A stretch of 38,526 nucleotides of DNA from Stentor coeruleus (Eukaryota; Ciliophora; Heterotrichea; Heterotrichida; Stentoridae), in contig MPUH01000716.1 of the NCBI GenBank assembly GCA_001970955.1, positions 1 to 38,526 of the forward strand, read 5' to 3'. The number at the start of each line of letters is the position of its first letter. The stretch's first letter is position 1. The translations under genes were made by a program, and so were the position numbers. Below are positions 8,757 to 17,802 of the stretch, piece after piece. The notes below the pieces were generated by a model, which saw only the letters and a list, made by a program, of their open reading frames with translations, had not been told where the DNA came from and did no database searches.

Positions 8757-10170
8757 CTAGCTAGACTCAGCCAATCTCCTATCTTTCAATTTATCAACCA
8801 AGGCAAGAAGCACCGATGTTGGATGTTGTTGTAAACTTTGTGAACTCAAATAATTAATAATATCCTCATCTGTCAAATCAATTTTATCCCCTTCAAAATT
8901 CACTTCATCCAACCTTGTTTTCAATATCCTCTCAATCCTCTCCTCATATTCTACTTTTAATTCTCTTGTCTTCCTAAGTTTATCTTCAAGTTCAGGACTT
9001 CCTTTTAATTTTTTAACAGTAATCAACTCATCTTCTACTTCTTCATCAATTTGTTGTGGACTTCTAGGAATAATTTGATTTCCCCAAGAAGCATTAACAA
9101 CTTGTGATGATTTTCTCATTTCAGGATTTTCTAAAGGTGCAGCTCTAACTATATTTTTTCCAGCATGCCATGTAAGAATACCTTGTATCCATGAAAGTAA
9201 CGTTGCAGCAGGTAAAGAAACCCTGCTTAAACTTTCAGTTGTGAGTTTTGGGTTTTCTTTTAAAAGGTTTCTTATAATTTGTGATTGTCTTTTGCTGATT
9301 TTAAAGACATCAATCATACCAAGTTCGATTTTAAAAGTCCTGCTATCAAGCATTTCTTTGATATTATTCCAAGTTGAAGCATTATATCCTTTTAAAATAC
9401 AGACCATTTGTAGAACTTTTAAAACAAGGGGGTTACTTGAAGATGCACGAAGTTCAATTATGTCTGATTGAGTAAGAGCTCGAAGTGATGTTTCAACTTG
9501 ATTTACTGCGTTATAAAGTTCAGATTCTGATACTTGAGGTTCTTCGCTATAACTTTCTCTAAAATTCATAGGCTGTTCTGACATAAAATGACCTGGTCTA
9601 CTATATGGTTTTCCAACACCTTTTTTTGCTTCAGGTATATTATCAAAAGAAAAAAACTTTGAAGCTATAACTTTTCTATCAACTTCTTTTTTGATTTCAA
9701 ATGACTTAGCATGTAATGATAATATCAATTCTCTTGCACTGTCTAATATAACTTTAAAAACATCTGTACCTTGCTTGCCAACATAACCGTAATCCCATAA
9801 AAATATCATCAAAACAATATTATCGGCATTCATTCTTTCGAGCATGTGTAAAAGTTTTTCTCCAGCACCAATAGTTGACCCATCATCATAACCTTCTTCG
9901 CTTTCAGTACGAAAAGCANTTTTCTCCAGCACCAATAGTTGACCCATCATCATAACCTTCTTCGCTTTCAGTACGAAAAGCAAGAATTTTGTCTGTTACG
10001 GACATGAGTTTGGTATCTTTACTTAAGTAATTAAGAAGTTTTTCTGGTGTTATACTAAAGCNTTTTTCTAGTTGATCTGGGGATTGTAAACTTGCTGAGT
10101 AAGCTTGGAGTCTTATTGATCCGTGAAATGTTTTAGGACCGTGAGAGATGCTTCTTATAAGGTCTTCCAT
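8757..10170 (-). CDS. IMPACT/UPF0029-like domain fused to a dynein heavy chain stalk-like domain (interrupted by an assembly duplication)
   Basis: The gene starts MEDLIRSISH at 10170 and ends ...RRLAESS at 8757, but the frame breaks where a 63-base segment is repeated around a single N at 9919. Dropping one copy and the N (64 bases) restores one frame of 449 residues. Residues about 10-130 resemble the IMPACT/YigZ (UPF0029) fold: AFRTESEEGYDDGSTIGAGE, then KLLHMLE, NIVLMIFLWDYGYVG and FKVILDSAREL. Residues about 195-330 resemble the stalk/microtubule-binding region of dynein heavy chains: IELRASSSNPLVLKVLQMVC, WNNIKEMLDSRTFKIEL, then SRVSLPAATLLSWIQGIL. The last 110 residues are charged and helical. 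No AAA+ motor modules are present, so it is not a motor itself; a microtubule- or dynein-linked role is inference. A second N (10062) leaves one residue unknown. Confidence 0.75.
9856..9982. repeat. Perfect 63-nt direct duplication flanking a single N: assembly join artefact
   Basis: Bases 9856-9918 and 9920-9982 are identical, with N at 9919. Both copies encode the same part of the IMPACT-like domain, and only one fits the protein. The 64-base excess is 1 modulo 3, which explains why the frame shifts here. The pattern fits two overlapping contigs joined without merging the overlap. Confidence 0.93.
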
Positions 10171-10563
10171 ATTTAAGTTATAAGAATAATGAAGAAGATG
10201 CTTTTTTGATGATGATTTTTTAGGAAATAGATAAGAGCAGATTTTTGTCTTGAGTTTTTGAGGTATTAGAAATTGTGACTGTAGGGTTGGATGATAGTTT
10301 GTGTTGAGACTATTGTTATATATTAGGAAAATTATATCTTGTATTTATTTTAAACTCAACTTGAAGCTTGAAAATATATATTAATTAAAGCTATATTTTA
10401 ACTGAAATTTCCTATCCTATTAATGCTTATATCATGATTCTCTATAAATTTATTATACATAAAAGTATCATATTTTAAGTAGTTAATGCAAATATTCAAG
10501 TTTATTTATATCTCATATAAAAAAAACAATATAAATCTAAAATTTAATCAAAGAACCTTACGA
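10171..10563. other. Intergenic region, no gene seen
   Basis: Lies between the start of the IMPACT/dynein-stalk gene and the stop of the SPCS3 gene, both on the minus strand. G-rich on the + strand to about 10350, then A/T-rich with some C. No RNA gene or regulatory motif was recognised. Confidence 0.5.
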
Positions 10564-11085
10564 TTAATACGAGTATTTTTCTAAGAATTGCATAGGCACC
10601 GACTCAGATTGCATTTTATATACGAATCCAGTGATTGGAATAACTTCCCACTTTAGTGTTGCTGTAGCATTTCTTCCTATAAGATCATACGACTTGGTCT
10701 TTATCAAATATTTCCCTTTATTTTTCGTTAACTCCACCTTTATTTGCTTCAATTGATCTCTCCATATAATCTTATCCCATACAATCACTTGATTTCTTTC
10801 AGGATTGAAATAGTCGATTTCTAAATATAAGTAAATGAGTTTGACATTCCAGTTGAAAATATCTGTAAGGTCTGCATTTAAAGTGAATTCCATATCAGCT
10901 TCATCCCAATTGTATCGGGTGTTCTTGTATAGCTTCATATTAGTCACAGACACTGACTTTACATCAAATTTCTGTTCTATGAAAAAGGATGATGCTATGT
11001 TAAGAGCTGCTAATGCTGCTAGAAGCCAGACACCAAAGAAAAATGATGAATTGAGTCTTGCAGTCACATTATGCATCATACCCAT
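10564..11085 (-). CDS. SPCS3: Signal peptidase complex subunit 3 (SPC22/23)
   Basis: A 173-residue protein, close to the usual 170-190 of this family. One membrane anchor lies at residues 15-36 (FFFGVWLLAALAALNIASSF). The family hallmark follows: LNADLTDIFNWNVKLIYLYL at about 69-88, then QVIVWDKII and a late block GRNATATLKWEVIPITG with a potential N-glycosylation site. SPCS3 is a single-pass ER membrane protein with its bulk in the lumen; it is needed for the activity of the signal peptidase that removes signal peptides from secretory proteins. Start MGMMHNV places the anchor immediately after the N-terminus as in other eukaryotes. No intron is needed. Neighbours are unrelated. Confidence 0.93.
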   Translation of the reverse strand: MGMMHNVTARLNSSFFFGVWLLAALAALNIASSFFIEQKFDVKSVSVTNMKLYKNTRYNWDEADMEFTLNADLTDIFNWNVKLIYLYLEIDYFNPERNQVIVWDKIIWRDQLKQIKVELTKNKGKYLIKTKSYDLIGRNATATLKWEVIPITGFVYKMQSESVPMQFLEKYSY

Positions 11086-11652
11086 TTTTTTATATTAAAA
11101 TCTACTTGGCTGTGTATAACATCGATAGTATTTTTTTTATGTATGCTTTTGGGTATTAATAATTTTTAGGTTAGTATTCTTATAAACAAAGAAATGGCTC
11201 ACTATATGAACTAGATTTTACTTTATGAAAGACAAATTTAATCTTTTTAATGTCAATCATGTAAAATAGTTGTTGAAAATTATATCTTCAAAGCATCAAT
11301 TCTATATAGTAATCAACATTAAAATCATATCTTAAATAACCTTAAAAACATTATATCTTTAAATAAATCCCTTGTGCTAGTACACAAATAATTATCATCA
11401 TTGCCTGATAATTTTCTAACATGTTAATTTACTACTAAAACTTTTCAAATCAGCATCCATTGATTACAATAAAAATTCCCACATCCAACAACTTCTAATA
11501 CTACTAAATAATCCAAAAACATAATCATATGCTTTTTCCCTTTATCACCAATTCTCATATAATTATAACTAAACCTAACATATACATATAAACTTCCAAA
11601 TCCTTGTACCTATCCTCAACAATCAAAGATATTAAACTATCATTAAAAGATG
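11086..11652. other. Intergenic region, no gene seen
   Basis: Between SPCS3 and the PRL phosphatase gene, both on the minus strand. The first 80 bases are G/T-rich on the + strand, and from about 11330 to 11650 the strand is C-rich and nearly free of G. No coding or RNA gene was recognised. Confidence 0.55.
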
Positions 11653-12180
11653 CTAAAAAATAGCACAACAAGAACGATTAAACACCCCAAGCCTTTTATA
11701 TCTCATTAAAAACTTTATCTGATTCTGATTCAAAGCTCCTTGTCTATTCCTTCTAATAAGATCAATCGCATGGCTTGGATCTAAACCAGCTTCAATAAGT
11801 GCAATTGCAATAAGAACAGGAGCTCTACCTAATCCAGATAAACAATGTACAGCAATACAAGGCGAAGTACCTGAGGCTTTTTTAATTTTCCCAGCTTCAA
11901 AAAAGGTCATTTTGACAACTTCTAAGAATTCATGAAGTTTTTCTTTTTGAGGTGCTGATCCATCTGAGAAAAATAAGTCCTATTTGGATGTTACATGTAT
12001 CATTATCCCCCTTGATTTAAAAATCTCGTCGTCGTATTTGCCTTCACATGTGCGGACTAGATGACTTACGTTGTGGAATTGGAGTTGAGATGCGTATTGT
12101 TCAGCGTTTTCATTGTTTGGGGCGTCCATGACGATAAATTTCAGACCTCCTCTGGAGATAATTGATAGCTTGTTGATCAT
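11653..12180 (-). CDS. PRL-type (PTP4A) protein tyrosine phosphatase with CaaX tail, one 15-nt intron
   Basis: Two exons (12180-11995 and 11979-11653) join over the intron at 11980-11994 to give 170 residues, the typical PRL size. The catalytic P-loop is HCLSGLGRAPVL with nucleophile C108 and R114; the Ala after the Arg is characteristic of PRL phosphatases. The splice joins GIMIH to DLFFSDG, placing the probable general acid Asp at residue 68 as in PRLs. The protein ends CCAIF, a CaaX box (CAIF) preceded by a second Cys, as in animal PRLs, so farnesylation and membrane attachment are likely. PRLs regulate growth and magnesium transport in animals; the role in a ciliate is not known. The N-terminus MINKLSIISRGGLKFIVMDAP aligns with the family start, supporting ATG 12180. 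Confidence 0.93.
11980..11994 (-). other. 15-nt intron in the PRL phosphatase gene
   Basis: The sense sequence is GTAACATCCAAATAG: GT start, AG end, exactly 15 bases. Retained, it places an in-frame TAG after ...IHVTSK. Removed, it joins conserved PRL sequence without a shift. Confidence 0.92.
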
Positions 12181-12544
12181 AAATACAATGATTATTGTAA
12201 TGGATTTAAGTTAGGTTTTAAGATTTATGAGGTTTATAAGGAGATTTTGTTATTTTTTTGAAGATGAGCTGAGTGTTTTGTTGAGTGTGAGAGATGGTTT
12301 GTGGTTATATTGATTATATGGATGATTTACATTTTTTTTTCAATTAGGTATTTGGTAGAGGGCTTTTTTGTGGGGTTTAGATAGTTTTTAGGGTTAAGAC
12401 ATATTTTGATATTGATTTACTTCAACTTATCTCTAACCACAACAAAATATCAATCAATTACCCTTTTCTAACAAAAAAAACACTTCAATTTCCTAATGTA
12501 TCAAAACAATCATCTCCAAATCTAAAAAAAATGATAAATGATAA
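12181..12544. other. Divergent intergenic region with a sharp strand-composition switch
   Basis: Serves as 5' flank for both the PRL gene (-) and the basic protein gene (+). The + strand is G/T-rich from 12190 to about 12400, then becomes C/A-rich from about 12415 to 12544, so both genes have a C-rich, G-poor sense strand upstream. No gene is visible. Confidence 0.6.
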
Positions 12545-12997
12545 ATGACCCTTCAGCGTTTTTGGTCAACCCGTAAATCAATCCCAGTCCAAGAAATCAA
12601 AGACAAACCCAGCAGTATCCTTTCCTACCGAATTTCCTCAGTCCCTCTAAAAAAGCCAACTGATTTTATCATCAAAGCCCAAAAAAAACCGTTATCCCCA
12701 ATCCCAACAATGAAAATCCCCCGCTTGACCTACCTTTTCACCCCAATGAACCGAACATTCAACTACTCCAAACCAACTCGTAAAGCTGAACTTTTCTCAG
12801 CACCAACTGCAAAAAACCCTATAAGCAATAGTCCCCAAAGCCAAAAAAGTGATTTTTCCAAGCATTTCCCTTTAATCAACAACATTCACTCTAGAGCAAA
12901 GTCTATAGAAAACACTATTGCAAGAGAAACCCTTAAAACAAGAAAAAAATACTATCTGGCAACAGCTGAAAACTTTAATCAATTATCAAGTCTCTAG
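12545..12997 (+). CDS. Small basic protein, unknown function
   Basis: A 150-residue protein starting MTLQRFWSTRKS. It is rich in Lys, Pro, Ser and Thr, with no membrane segment, no clear domain and no Cys. A KKPLSPIPTMKIPR stretch and a SPQSQKSDFSK stretch suggest phosphorylation and disorder. The last 45 residues (SRAKSIENTIARETLKTRKKYYLATAEN) could form a helix. The ATG is preceded by the C-rich, G-poor flank typical of genes here, and codon use is like its neighbours, so it is probably real. I do not recognise it. Confidence 0.55.
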   Translation: MTLQRFWSTRKSIPVQEIKDKPSSILSYRISSVPLKKPTDFIIKAQKKPLSPIPTMKIPRLTYLFTPMNRTFNYSKPTRKAELFSAPTAKNPISNSPQSQKSDFSKHFPLINNIHSRAKSIENTIARETLKTRKKYYLATAENFNQLSSL

Positions 12998-13113
12998 ATT
13001 TAACCTAATAATAAGTTAAAAACCCATAAATACTTTTTTTTTATATACAAAAAATATCATTCCTAAAAAGAGGTTGTTTTTCTTTTTCACACTTTTATAT
13101 AATAATTTTATAT

Positions 13114-14044
13114 ATGATATATAGTGTGATCTGTGTTATGGTTATTGTACACGTCTGTATGCTTAATTTATTAAGTATACTTTTCTCATATAATCAACCC
13201 AGATGGCTTATATATTCCAAATACCGCCTCCTCAAATACTTATACCTTTTTACATATACCTCGGTATTTCTGTGTTTTTTCTCTTTATACGAAGCCCAGT
13301 TCTCAACTATTTCACGAACAAGTACTTTTTTATATAGGTATTATCCAAAGCGAGATCCCAAAATGCTTGACGATTTCCTTTATAGCAATCATTGTCTCAA
13401 CATTAGCTTTGCATTTTTTCAGAGAAAAAGCTTTAGAAAACCCAGAACCAGAAAAACACTTCTTATCAGTATCATATGAGCTTTGTCAATACAATGGAAT
13501 ATTTATTATGTTGTTTTTAGATATAGGGGCTTTTTACATAAACTCATTCTTCGTGATTTTTTCTAGCCTTGGAGCATTCCTCCTCCCACAGCCCCAAAGC
13601 AAAAACTTGTATTGGGTCAACCAAGCTGTTAAAAACGCTGATAATTATTGGAAAAACTCATATCTCACCCTTAGTTTGTTATCTTTCATGCATATATATT
13701 TTAGGAGCATCATTGTAAAACTTATATAGGATTACGTAAAATGGCCTTTTTTCAATACCCTAGCTTTAGCTGTTAACAAAAGTATAGCTTGGAATATAAC
13801 CTTCCTCGCTTTAGACTTTGATACCACATATCAATACTCTGAAAACTGGCTTATAGCCGAAATAACCATCCTACCTTTTCTATGTTTTATAGCCTACAAG
13901 TCTTTATATGGTAAAAAACTTACTAATCGACACACATTCCCTTTAACAATTCTCATAGGAATATTCTGCAAAACAACATCACTAAGGGTATTCGCAGCAG
14001 CAATAGGGATAAAAATCGCTCTTTTATTAGAATTTATCTCTTAG
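13114..14044 (+). CDS. Multi-pass membrane protein with two tiny introns, unknown family
   Basis: Three exons (13114-13321, 13338-13714, 13730-14044) join over a 16-nt and a 15-nt intron to give 299 residues. It is very hydrophobic: MIYSVICVMVIVHVCMLNLL, YLYLFTYTSVFLCFFSLY, TISFIAIIVSTLALHFF, GIFIMLFLDIGAFYI plus FFVIFSSLGAFLL, YLTLSLLSFMHIYF, NTLALAVNKSIAWNITFLAL, EITILPFLCFIAYKSLY and a final hydrophobic tail, so six to eight membrane segments. Loops are short with no recognised motif; seven-helix receptors or small transporters are possible. The stop is 23 bases before the MORN gene on the same strand, a tight tandem spacing. Intron positions are supported by frame continuity on both sides. 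The start could be ATG 13114 or ATG 13138. Confidence 0.72.
13322..13337 (+). other. 16-nt intron in the multi-pass membrane protein gene
   Basis: GTACTTTTTTATATAG has GT and AG ends. Its removal shifts from the frame of the first hydrophobic segments to the frame of the next ones (…FIAIIVSTLALHFF…), which otherwise cannot be joined. Sixteen bases is the second length class known from Stentor. Confidence 0.82.
13715..13729 (+). other. 15-nt intron in the multi-pass membrane protein gene
   Basis: GTAAAACTTATATAG contains the only in-frame stop (TAG at its end) between two open stretches in the same frame. Removing it joins FRSII to DYVKWPF and opens the frame to the natural stop at 14042-14044. 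Confidence 0.88.
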
Positions 14045-14067
14045 TTAAATAATATTTTTTATTCAAA

Positions 14068-14997
14068 ATGGGAGCTTTTAACTGCACTTGTGAATCTGAG
14101 CCTGATAAAACTGTAGTCGTCGAAGCTTTAGGTGAAAACAAGTTCAATTTATCTAAAAAAGATTTCAGTATCGTCCCAAACACAAAATTTTCAGGCCAAA
14201 TCCCATTACAAGATATAAGCAGTACTGTTTTATCAGTTTGGAACTCAATTCCTCCTTTTATATACCCAAACGAATATATAAATGAAATTACAAAGTGGAC
14301 GTCAATTGGATTAGATGATGGGACTTATGTTGGAGAATATAAAGGAACTCAAGCTCATGGAAGAGGTTTTGAAGTATATCATGATGGTTCGTTAGTAGAA
14401 GCAGTATGGAATAATGGGAAAATTTTGGGGAAAGGGAGGATTATTTATATGAATGGAGATGTTTTTCAAGGGGATTTTGTTGATGGGGAAATACAAGGTT
14501 TTGGTATTTTACTCAGTCAAAGTGGATCGAAATATGAAGGAACATGGTTACATAATAAACAAGAAGGTCATGGTAGAGAGATTTGGCCTGATTATTCAGA
14601 GTTTTTTGGCGAGTTTAAATCAGGTTGTAAAAGCGGGAATGGGATTTTTAAATGGGCAGATGGAAGCACTTATGAAGGAAATTTCGCTAAAAATTGTATT
14701 GAAGGGTATGGGGTTTATAAATGGAGTGATGGAAGAGTTTATGAAGGGTCATGGTTAGAAAATAAAATGCATGGGAATGGAAAGTTCTCATGGGCAGATG
14801 GGAAATGTTATGAAGGGGAATTTTGTATGGATCTCAAACATGGAGTGGGGAAGATGTTTTGGCCTGATGGGAAAGTCTATGAAGGAGGGTGGCTTAATGG
14901 TAAAAAGCATGGAATTGGAATAATAACATCGAAAGATTTAATATGTAAAAAAGGTGAATGGAACAATGGTTCGAGAGTAAGATGGCTTGAAAACTAA
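14068..14997 (+). CDS. MORN-repeat protein with probable N-terminal lipid anchor
   Basis: A 309-residue protein. From residue 87 to about 295 there are nine MORN repeats with a strict 23-residue period, such as STYEGNFAKNCIEGYGVYKW and RVYEGSWLENKMHGNGKFSW. MORN repeats bind membranes or build extended scaffolds in cilia, basal bodies and the cell cortex. The N-terminus MGAFNCTCES has Gly2 and nearby Cys6 and Cys8, a classic layout for N-myristoylation and palmitoylation, pointing to membrane attachment. Residues 10-86 have no known domain. The upstream membrane protein gene ends 23 bases before, and the downstream MPP gene converges with only 18 bases between the stops. No catalytic domain is attached, so this is a scaffold by inference. 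Confidence 0.9.
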   Translation: MGAFNCTCESEPDKTVVVEALGENKFNLSKKDFSIVPNTKFSGQIPLQDISSTVLSVWNSIPPFIYPNEYINEITKWTSIGLDDGTYVGEYKGTQAHGRGFEVYHDGSLVEAVWNNGKILGKGRIIYMNGDVFQGDFVDGEIQGFGILLSQSGSKYEGTWLHNKQEGHGREIWPDYSEFFGEFKSGCKSGNGIFKWADGSTYEGNFAKNCIEGYGVYKWSDGRVYEGSWLENKMHGNGKFSWADGKCYEGEFCMDLKHGVGKMFWPDGKVYEGGWLNGKKHGIGIITSKDLICKKGEWNNGSRVRWLEN

Positions 14998-15015
14998 TTT
15001 TGATAATCTAATAAC

Positions 15016-16356
15016 CTATTTCCTACCCATTCTCTTATAAATAGTCTCTAAATCAGGGATTTTCGTATTTTTGTCCGTCAAAACTATCATGCTAAACTGT
15101 GAAGTGAACATATTCAGCAAGGATCTTCTGATATCTTCAACACTAACTTGGCTGATTTTTTTTAAATACCCAAATTCATCGGGTGTATTATAAAAAAACG
15201 CACAGTTTTTTGCAAGGTCTTCTAATCGACTTAAAGATCTCTGATAATTTATCAACGCCTCACGTGTTATAATATTCTTAGCCCTATTAAGCTCTTCTTC
15301 TTGAATATAAGCCAAATCATACAACTCATTTAATATAATTTCTGGCATATATTCAGCATATTTTTCAAAACCTACTAAGCTTAAAGCAAAAACCCCTGAA
15401 TCAGTAAAAGCATGATTATAAGATTTAACAGTTTTCAAAAAATCATAAATGAGAAATTTAGTAAAAGTTCTTGATCGCATACCTTTACCTGGACCACCTA
15501 TATTAAAACCTCCTCCATCACCAATTATACTTTTAATTACAGTAAAAGTAGCCATATCATGTTCAAAAAAACCTGCTGCCTGAAATCCTAAACACATATA
15601 AATCATATCATTATCATCAATATTTTCTCTATAAGTCCCACCTGTATATATTGCTGGGTTAAATTCTAATCTCCCTTTATCTAAATTTGAAAAACTCTCA
15701 GCAACAAGTGATTCAAAAGTTTTATGATCAGTAATCCCTGTTGCAGCTATCGTTGTTTTTTCTGCAGTGAATTTTTTCTTTAAGAACTTTTCTAAGTCAT
15801 CATTTTCTAATTTACATTCGGTAATACGAGGGCATCTTATACCTAAAGTTTTATTAGAATATGATGTAGGTAAGACAAAGTTTTTAAGTGAGTCTTCCTT
15901 GGATTCAGGTTCGAGTTTTGAGTTGAATTTTTCTATAGCTTCTGAAGTGTCTTCAGGGTTTTTTAAATGAAAGATTGCATGTTTTAAAGCTGGGATTACG
16001 TGTTTTAGATGATCTTCTAAACAGGATGTGTTGATGTAGATGTTCTCACGCTCAATAAGTAAGTTTATGTTGCAGCCTAAAAGGTCGAGGACTAAGTAGT
16101 GCATTTGATCTGCTTTAATTCTACTTTTAAGAAATAGTTCTTTATAGATGTTTAGGTAGCCTATTGGATCATCTCTTGTTCCTACTTGGATTACAATGCC
16201 AATGTTGACTGTACTTGGGAATTTTTGTGACTCAGTTATTATTTTCACACCGTTTGAGAGTTTTGATTTTTGAACTGAAGAAATAAAGTCTTTGACGTAA
16301 ATTGGATGATGGTTAGGAAGAGGTTTGAATGAGCTGTGTATGAGCCTCCTTATCAT
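15016..16356 (-). CDS. Mitochondrial processing peptidase alpha subunit
   Basis: A 446-residue M16-family protein. The alpha-subunit signature is the glycine-rich loop at residues 279-293 (GDGGGFNIGGPGKGM), which holds presequences for the catalytic beta subunit. The N-terminal half (KLSNGVKIITES, IVIQVGTRDD) has the M16 fold, but the zinc-binding HxxEH of the beta subunit is replaced (GYLNIYKELFLKSR), as expected for a non-catalytic alpha subunit. The second half (AATGITDHKTFESLV, YMCLGFQAAGFFEHD) fits too. The N-terminus MIRRLIHSSFKPLPNHH is basic and amphipathic, a likely mitochondrial targeting sequence. MPP removes presequences from imported proteins in the matrix; in some lineages the same proteins double as complex III core subunits. 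Confidence 0.92.
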   Translation of the reverse strand: MIRRLIHSSFKPLPNHHPIYVKDFISSVQKSKLSNGVKIITESQKFPSTVNIGIVIQVGTRDDPIGYLNIYKELFLKSRIKADQMHYLVLDLLGCNINLLIERENIYINTSCLEDHLKHVIPALKHAIFHLKNPEDTSEAIEKFNSKLEPESKEDSLKNFVLPTSYSNKTLGIRCPRITECKLENDDLEKFLKKKFTAEKTTIAATGITDHKTFESLVAESFSNLDKGRLEFNPAIYTGGTYRENIDDNDMIYMCLGFQAAGFFEHDMATFTVIKSIIGDGGGFNIGGPGKGMRSRTFTKFLIYDFLKTVKSYNHAFTDSGVFALSLVGFEKYAEYMPEIILNELYDLAYIQEEELNRAKNIITREALINYQRSLSRLEDLAKNCAFFYNTPDEFGYLKKISQVSVEDIRRSLLNMFTSQFSMIVLTDKNTKIPDLETIYKRMGRK

Positions 16357-16841
16357 TTTTTTTATAATAGTTTAGGAATTTTTTATGTTTAGCAAAATTG
16401 TGAAAGAGTGGTGATTTTTTTTGGATAGTTTTTGATGGTTTAGAAGGAATTTTTGATTTTAAGGGTTTTGTGATAGGATTTTAAGAAAATTGATAGAATG
16501 TGGTTGATATTATTTTAAGAAGATGACTGATTTTTATTGTAATAATAATAGAAGGGCTGTTGAAAGATTGATTTAATGATGTTGATTTTTATTAAAAAAA
16601 ATATATCTTGGATATTATCATAGTAGTATCTTCTTTTATATTTTTAAATAAAATATTGAAGTTGCAAATGATAAGCTATTCTTGTTTATATGGTGTATAT
16701 GTTTATGGAATAATTATAAAGTCAATACAATGTTTGAAATTTTTAATATTTATTTCTTAGTTTTAAATCAATCTTTATCCTAAAAGAGATGATGATAGTA
16801 ATAGTAATTCTATAAAATTTAACATTTTGAATTATTATAAA
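16357..16841. other. Divergent intergenic region, no gene seen
   Basis: Five-prime flank of MPP-alpha (-) and of the basic protein gene at 16842 (+). The + strand is G/T-rich and C-poor from about 16375 to 16600, then mostly A and T. No RNA or coding gene was recognised. Confidence 0.55.
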
Positions 16842-17441
16842 ATGAAATACTTTTCACTCGATAACAACTTAAAGCAGGTCAAAAGTTTCATTCCAAACAG
16901 CATACAAAAGACATCTGCACCAGGAACACATAAAAAAGGTCGTTCTACCTGTGAGTCTACTGAAATATTATCACAATTCCTAGACAAAAGTTTAGATAAA
17001 TCTCCACGCAAAGATAACATCAGATGCACTTTGATAAGAAGAATAATAAAACTGATTAGATCAGTAAATAAGTGCAAAATAAAAATATCTCTAAACCCGA
17101 AATCTCTAAAACTACTTAAAATTATCTCAGCAAATATTGATGAGCTTTCTAAATTAGTCAATAAAAAAAACCTTCCTTATATCGAAAATAAAACAAATAA
17201 GAAGTACAAGTCATATAATGATTCATATTGCAGAATATTTTTCTCAAACAATGTTATCAGAGAATTATACTTTGTGTATATCGATTACATTTTTACATCC
17301 AGGACATTTGAGGAGAGGTGCAAAGATCTGAATATATACTGCTGCAAAGATAAAAGAATAAGGTCAAGTAGATGCACAAAAAAATGGGAAAAATTGAAGA
17401 ATATATTATTGAAAGAGCCTATGGAACATTTTGGTGTTTAA
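16842..17441 (+). CDS. Basic protein, unknown function
   Basis: A 199-residue protein starting MKYFSLDNNLKQ at the first ATG in frame. It is strongly basic (many Lys and Arg) with no membrane segment. The middle (SPRKDNIRCTLIRRIIKLIR, then KISLNPKSLKLLKIISANI) is predicted helical. The C-terminal part (CKDLNIYCCKDKRIRSSRC) is rich in Cys and Arg but shows no regular zinc-finger spacing. The gene is flanked by AT-rich sequence on both sides. No family is recognised; a nucleic-acid-binding or cytoskeletal role would only be a guess. Confidence 0.55.
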   Translation: MKYFSLDNNLKQVKSFIPNSIQKTSAPGTHKKGRSTCESTEILSQFLDKSLDKSPRKDNIRCTLIRRIIKLIRSVNKCKIKISLNPKSLKLLKIISANIDELSKLVNKKNLPYIENKTNKKYKSYNDSYCRIFFSNNVIRELYFVYIDYIFTSRTFEERCKDLNIYCCKDKRIRSSRCTKKWEKLKNILLKEPMEHFGV

Positions 17442-17802
17442 GAGATAAATAAAGCATTTATCTATAGAACTTAAATATTTATAGGATAGTGATATGATAG
17501 TTTAATAAGAGGTTTGATAAAATATTCATACAATCATACAAATGCATTATAATAAAATGATTGAAACATGGAACTTTATCAAGCATCATATGACTTATAT
17601 TTCATAATATATTTTTTTGATATTTATCCACAACAAGAAATCCAAAGATTAAAACCCTAAATCCTACAATAACATAAATCATATGCCCAACCTCCAAAAC
17701 TATCTCTTGCTTATAAAACGTATCCCTATAATAAAAAATTTCAAACAATTATCTTCTATATAATCTATGTTTTTATACAACATATATCATTAAGCCCCCA
17801 TA
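17442..17802. other. Intergenic region, no gene seen
   Basis: Between two + strand genes. G-containing and C-poor at first (17442-17530), then C-rich and nearly G-free from about 17620 to 17802. No feature was recognised. Confidence 0.55.

Noticed and set aside
10062..10062. Second N as another hidden duplication
   Set aside because: The flanks share only a short TTTTTCT string; the frame continues across it, so a single ambiguous base is enough.
13772..13787. GTTAACAAAAGTATAG as a third 16-nt intron in the multi-pass membrane protein gene
   Set aside because: Removing it would shift the frame, whereas keeping it gives a continuous open frame to the natural stop.
16827..16841. TTG at 16827 as an upstream start for the basic protein
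   Set aside because: Nuclear genes of eukaryotes start at ATG; the first in-frame ATG is 16842. The same reasoning moves the coiled-coil gene start to 20581.
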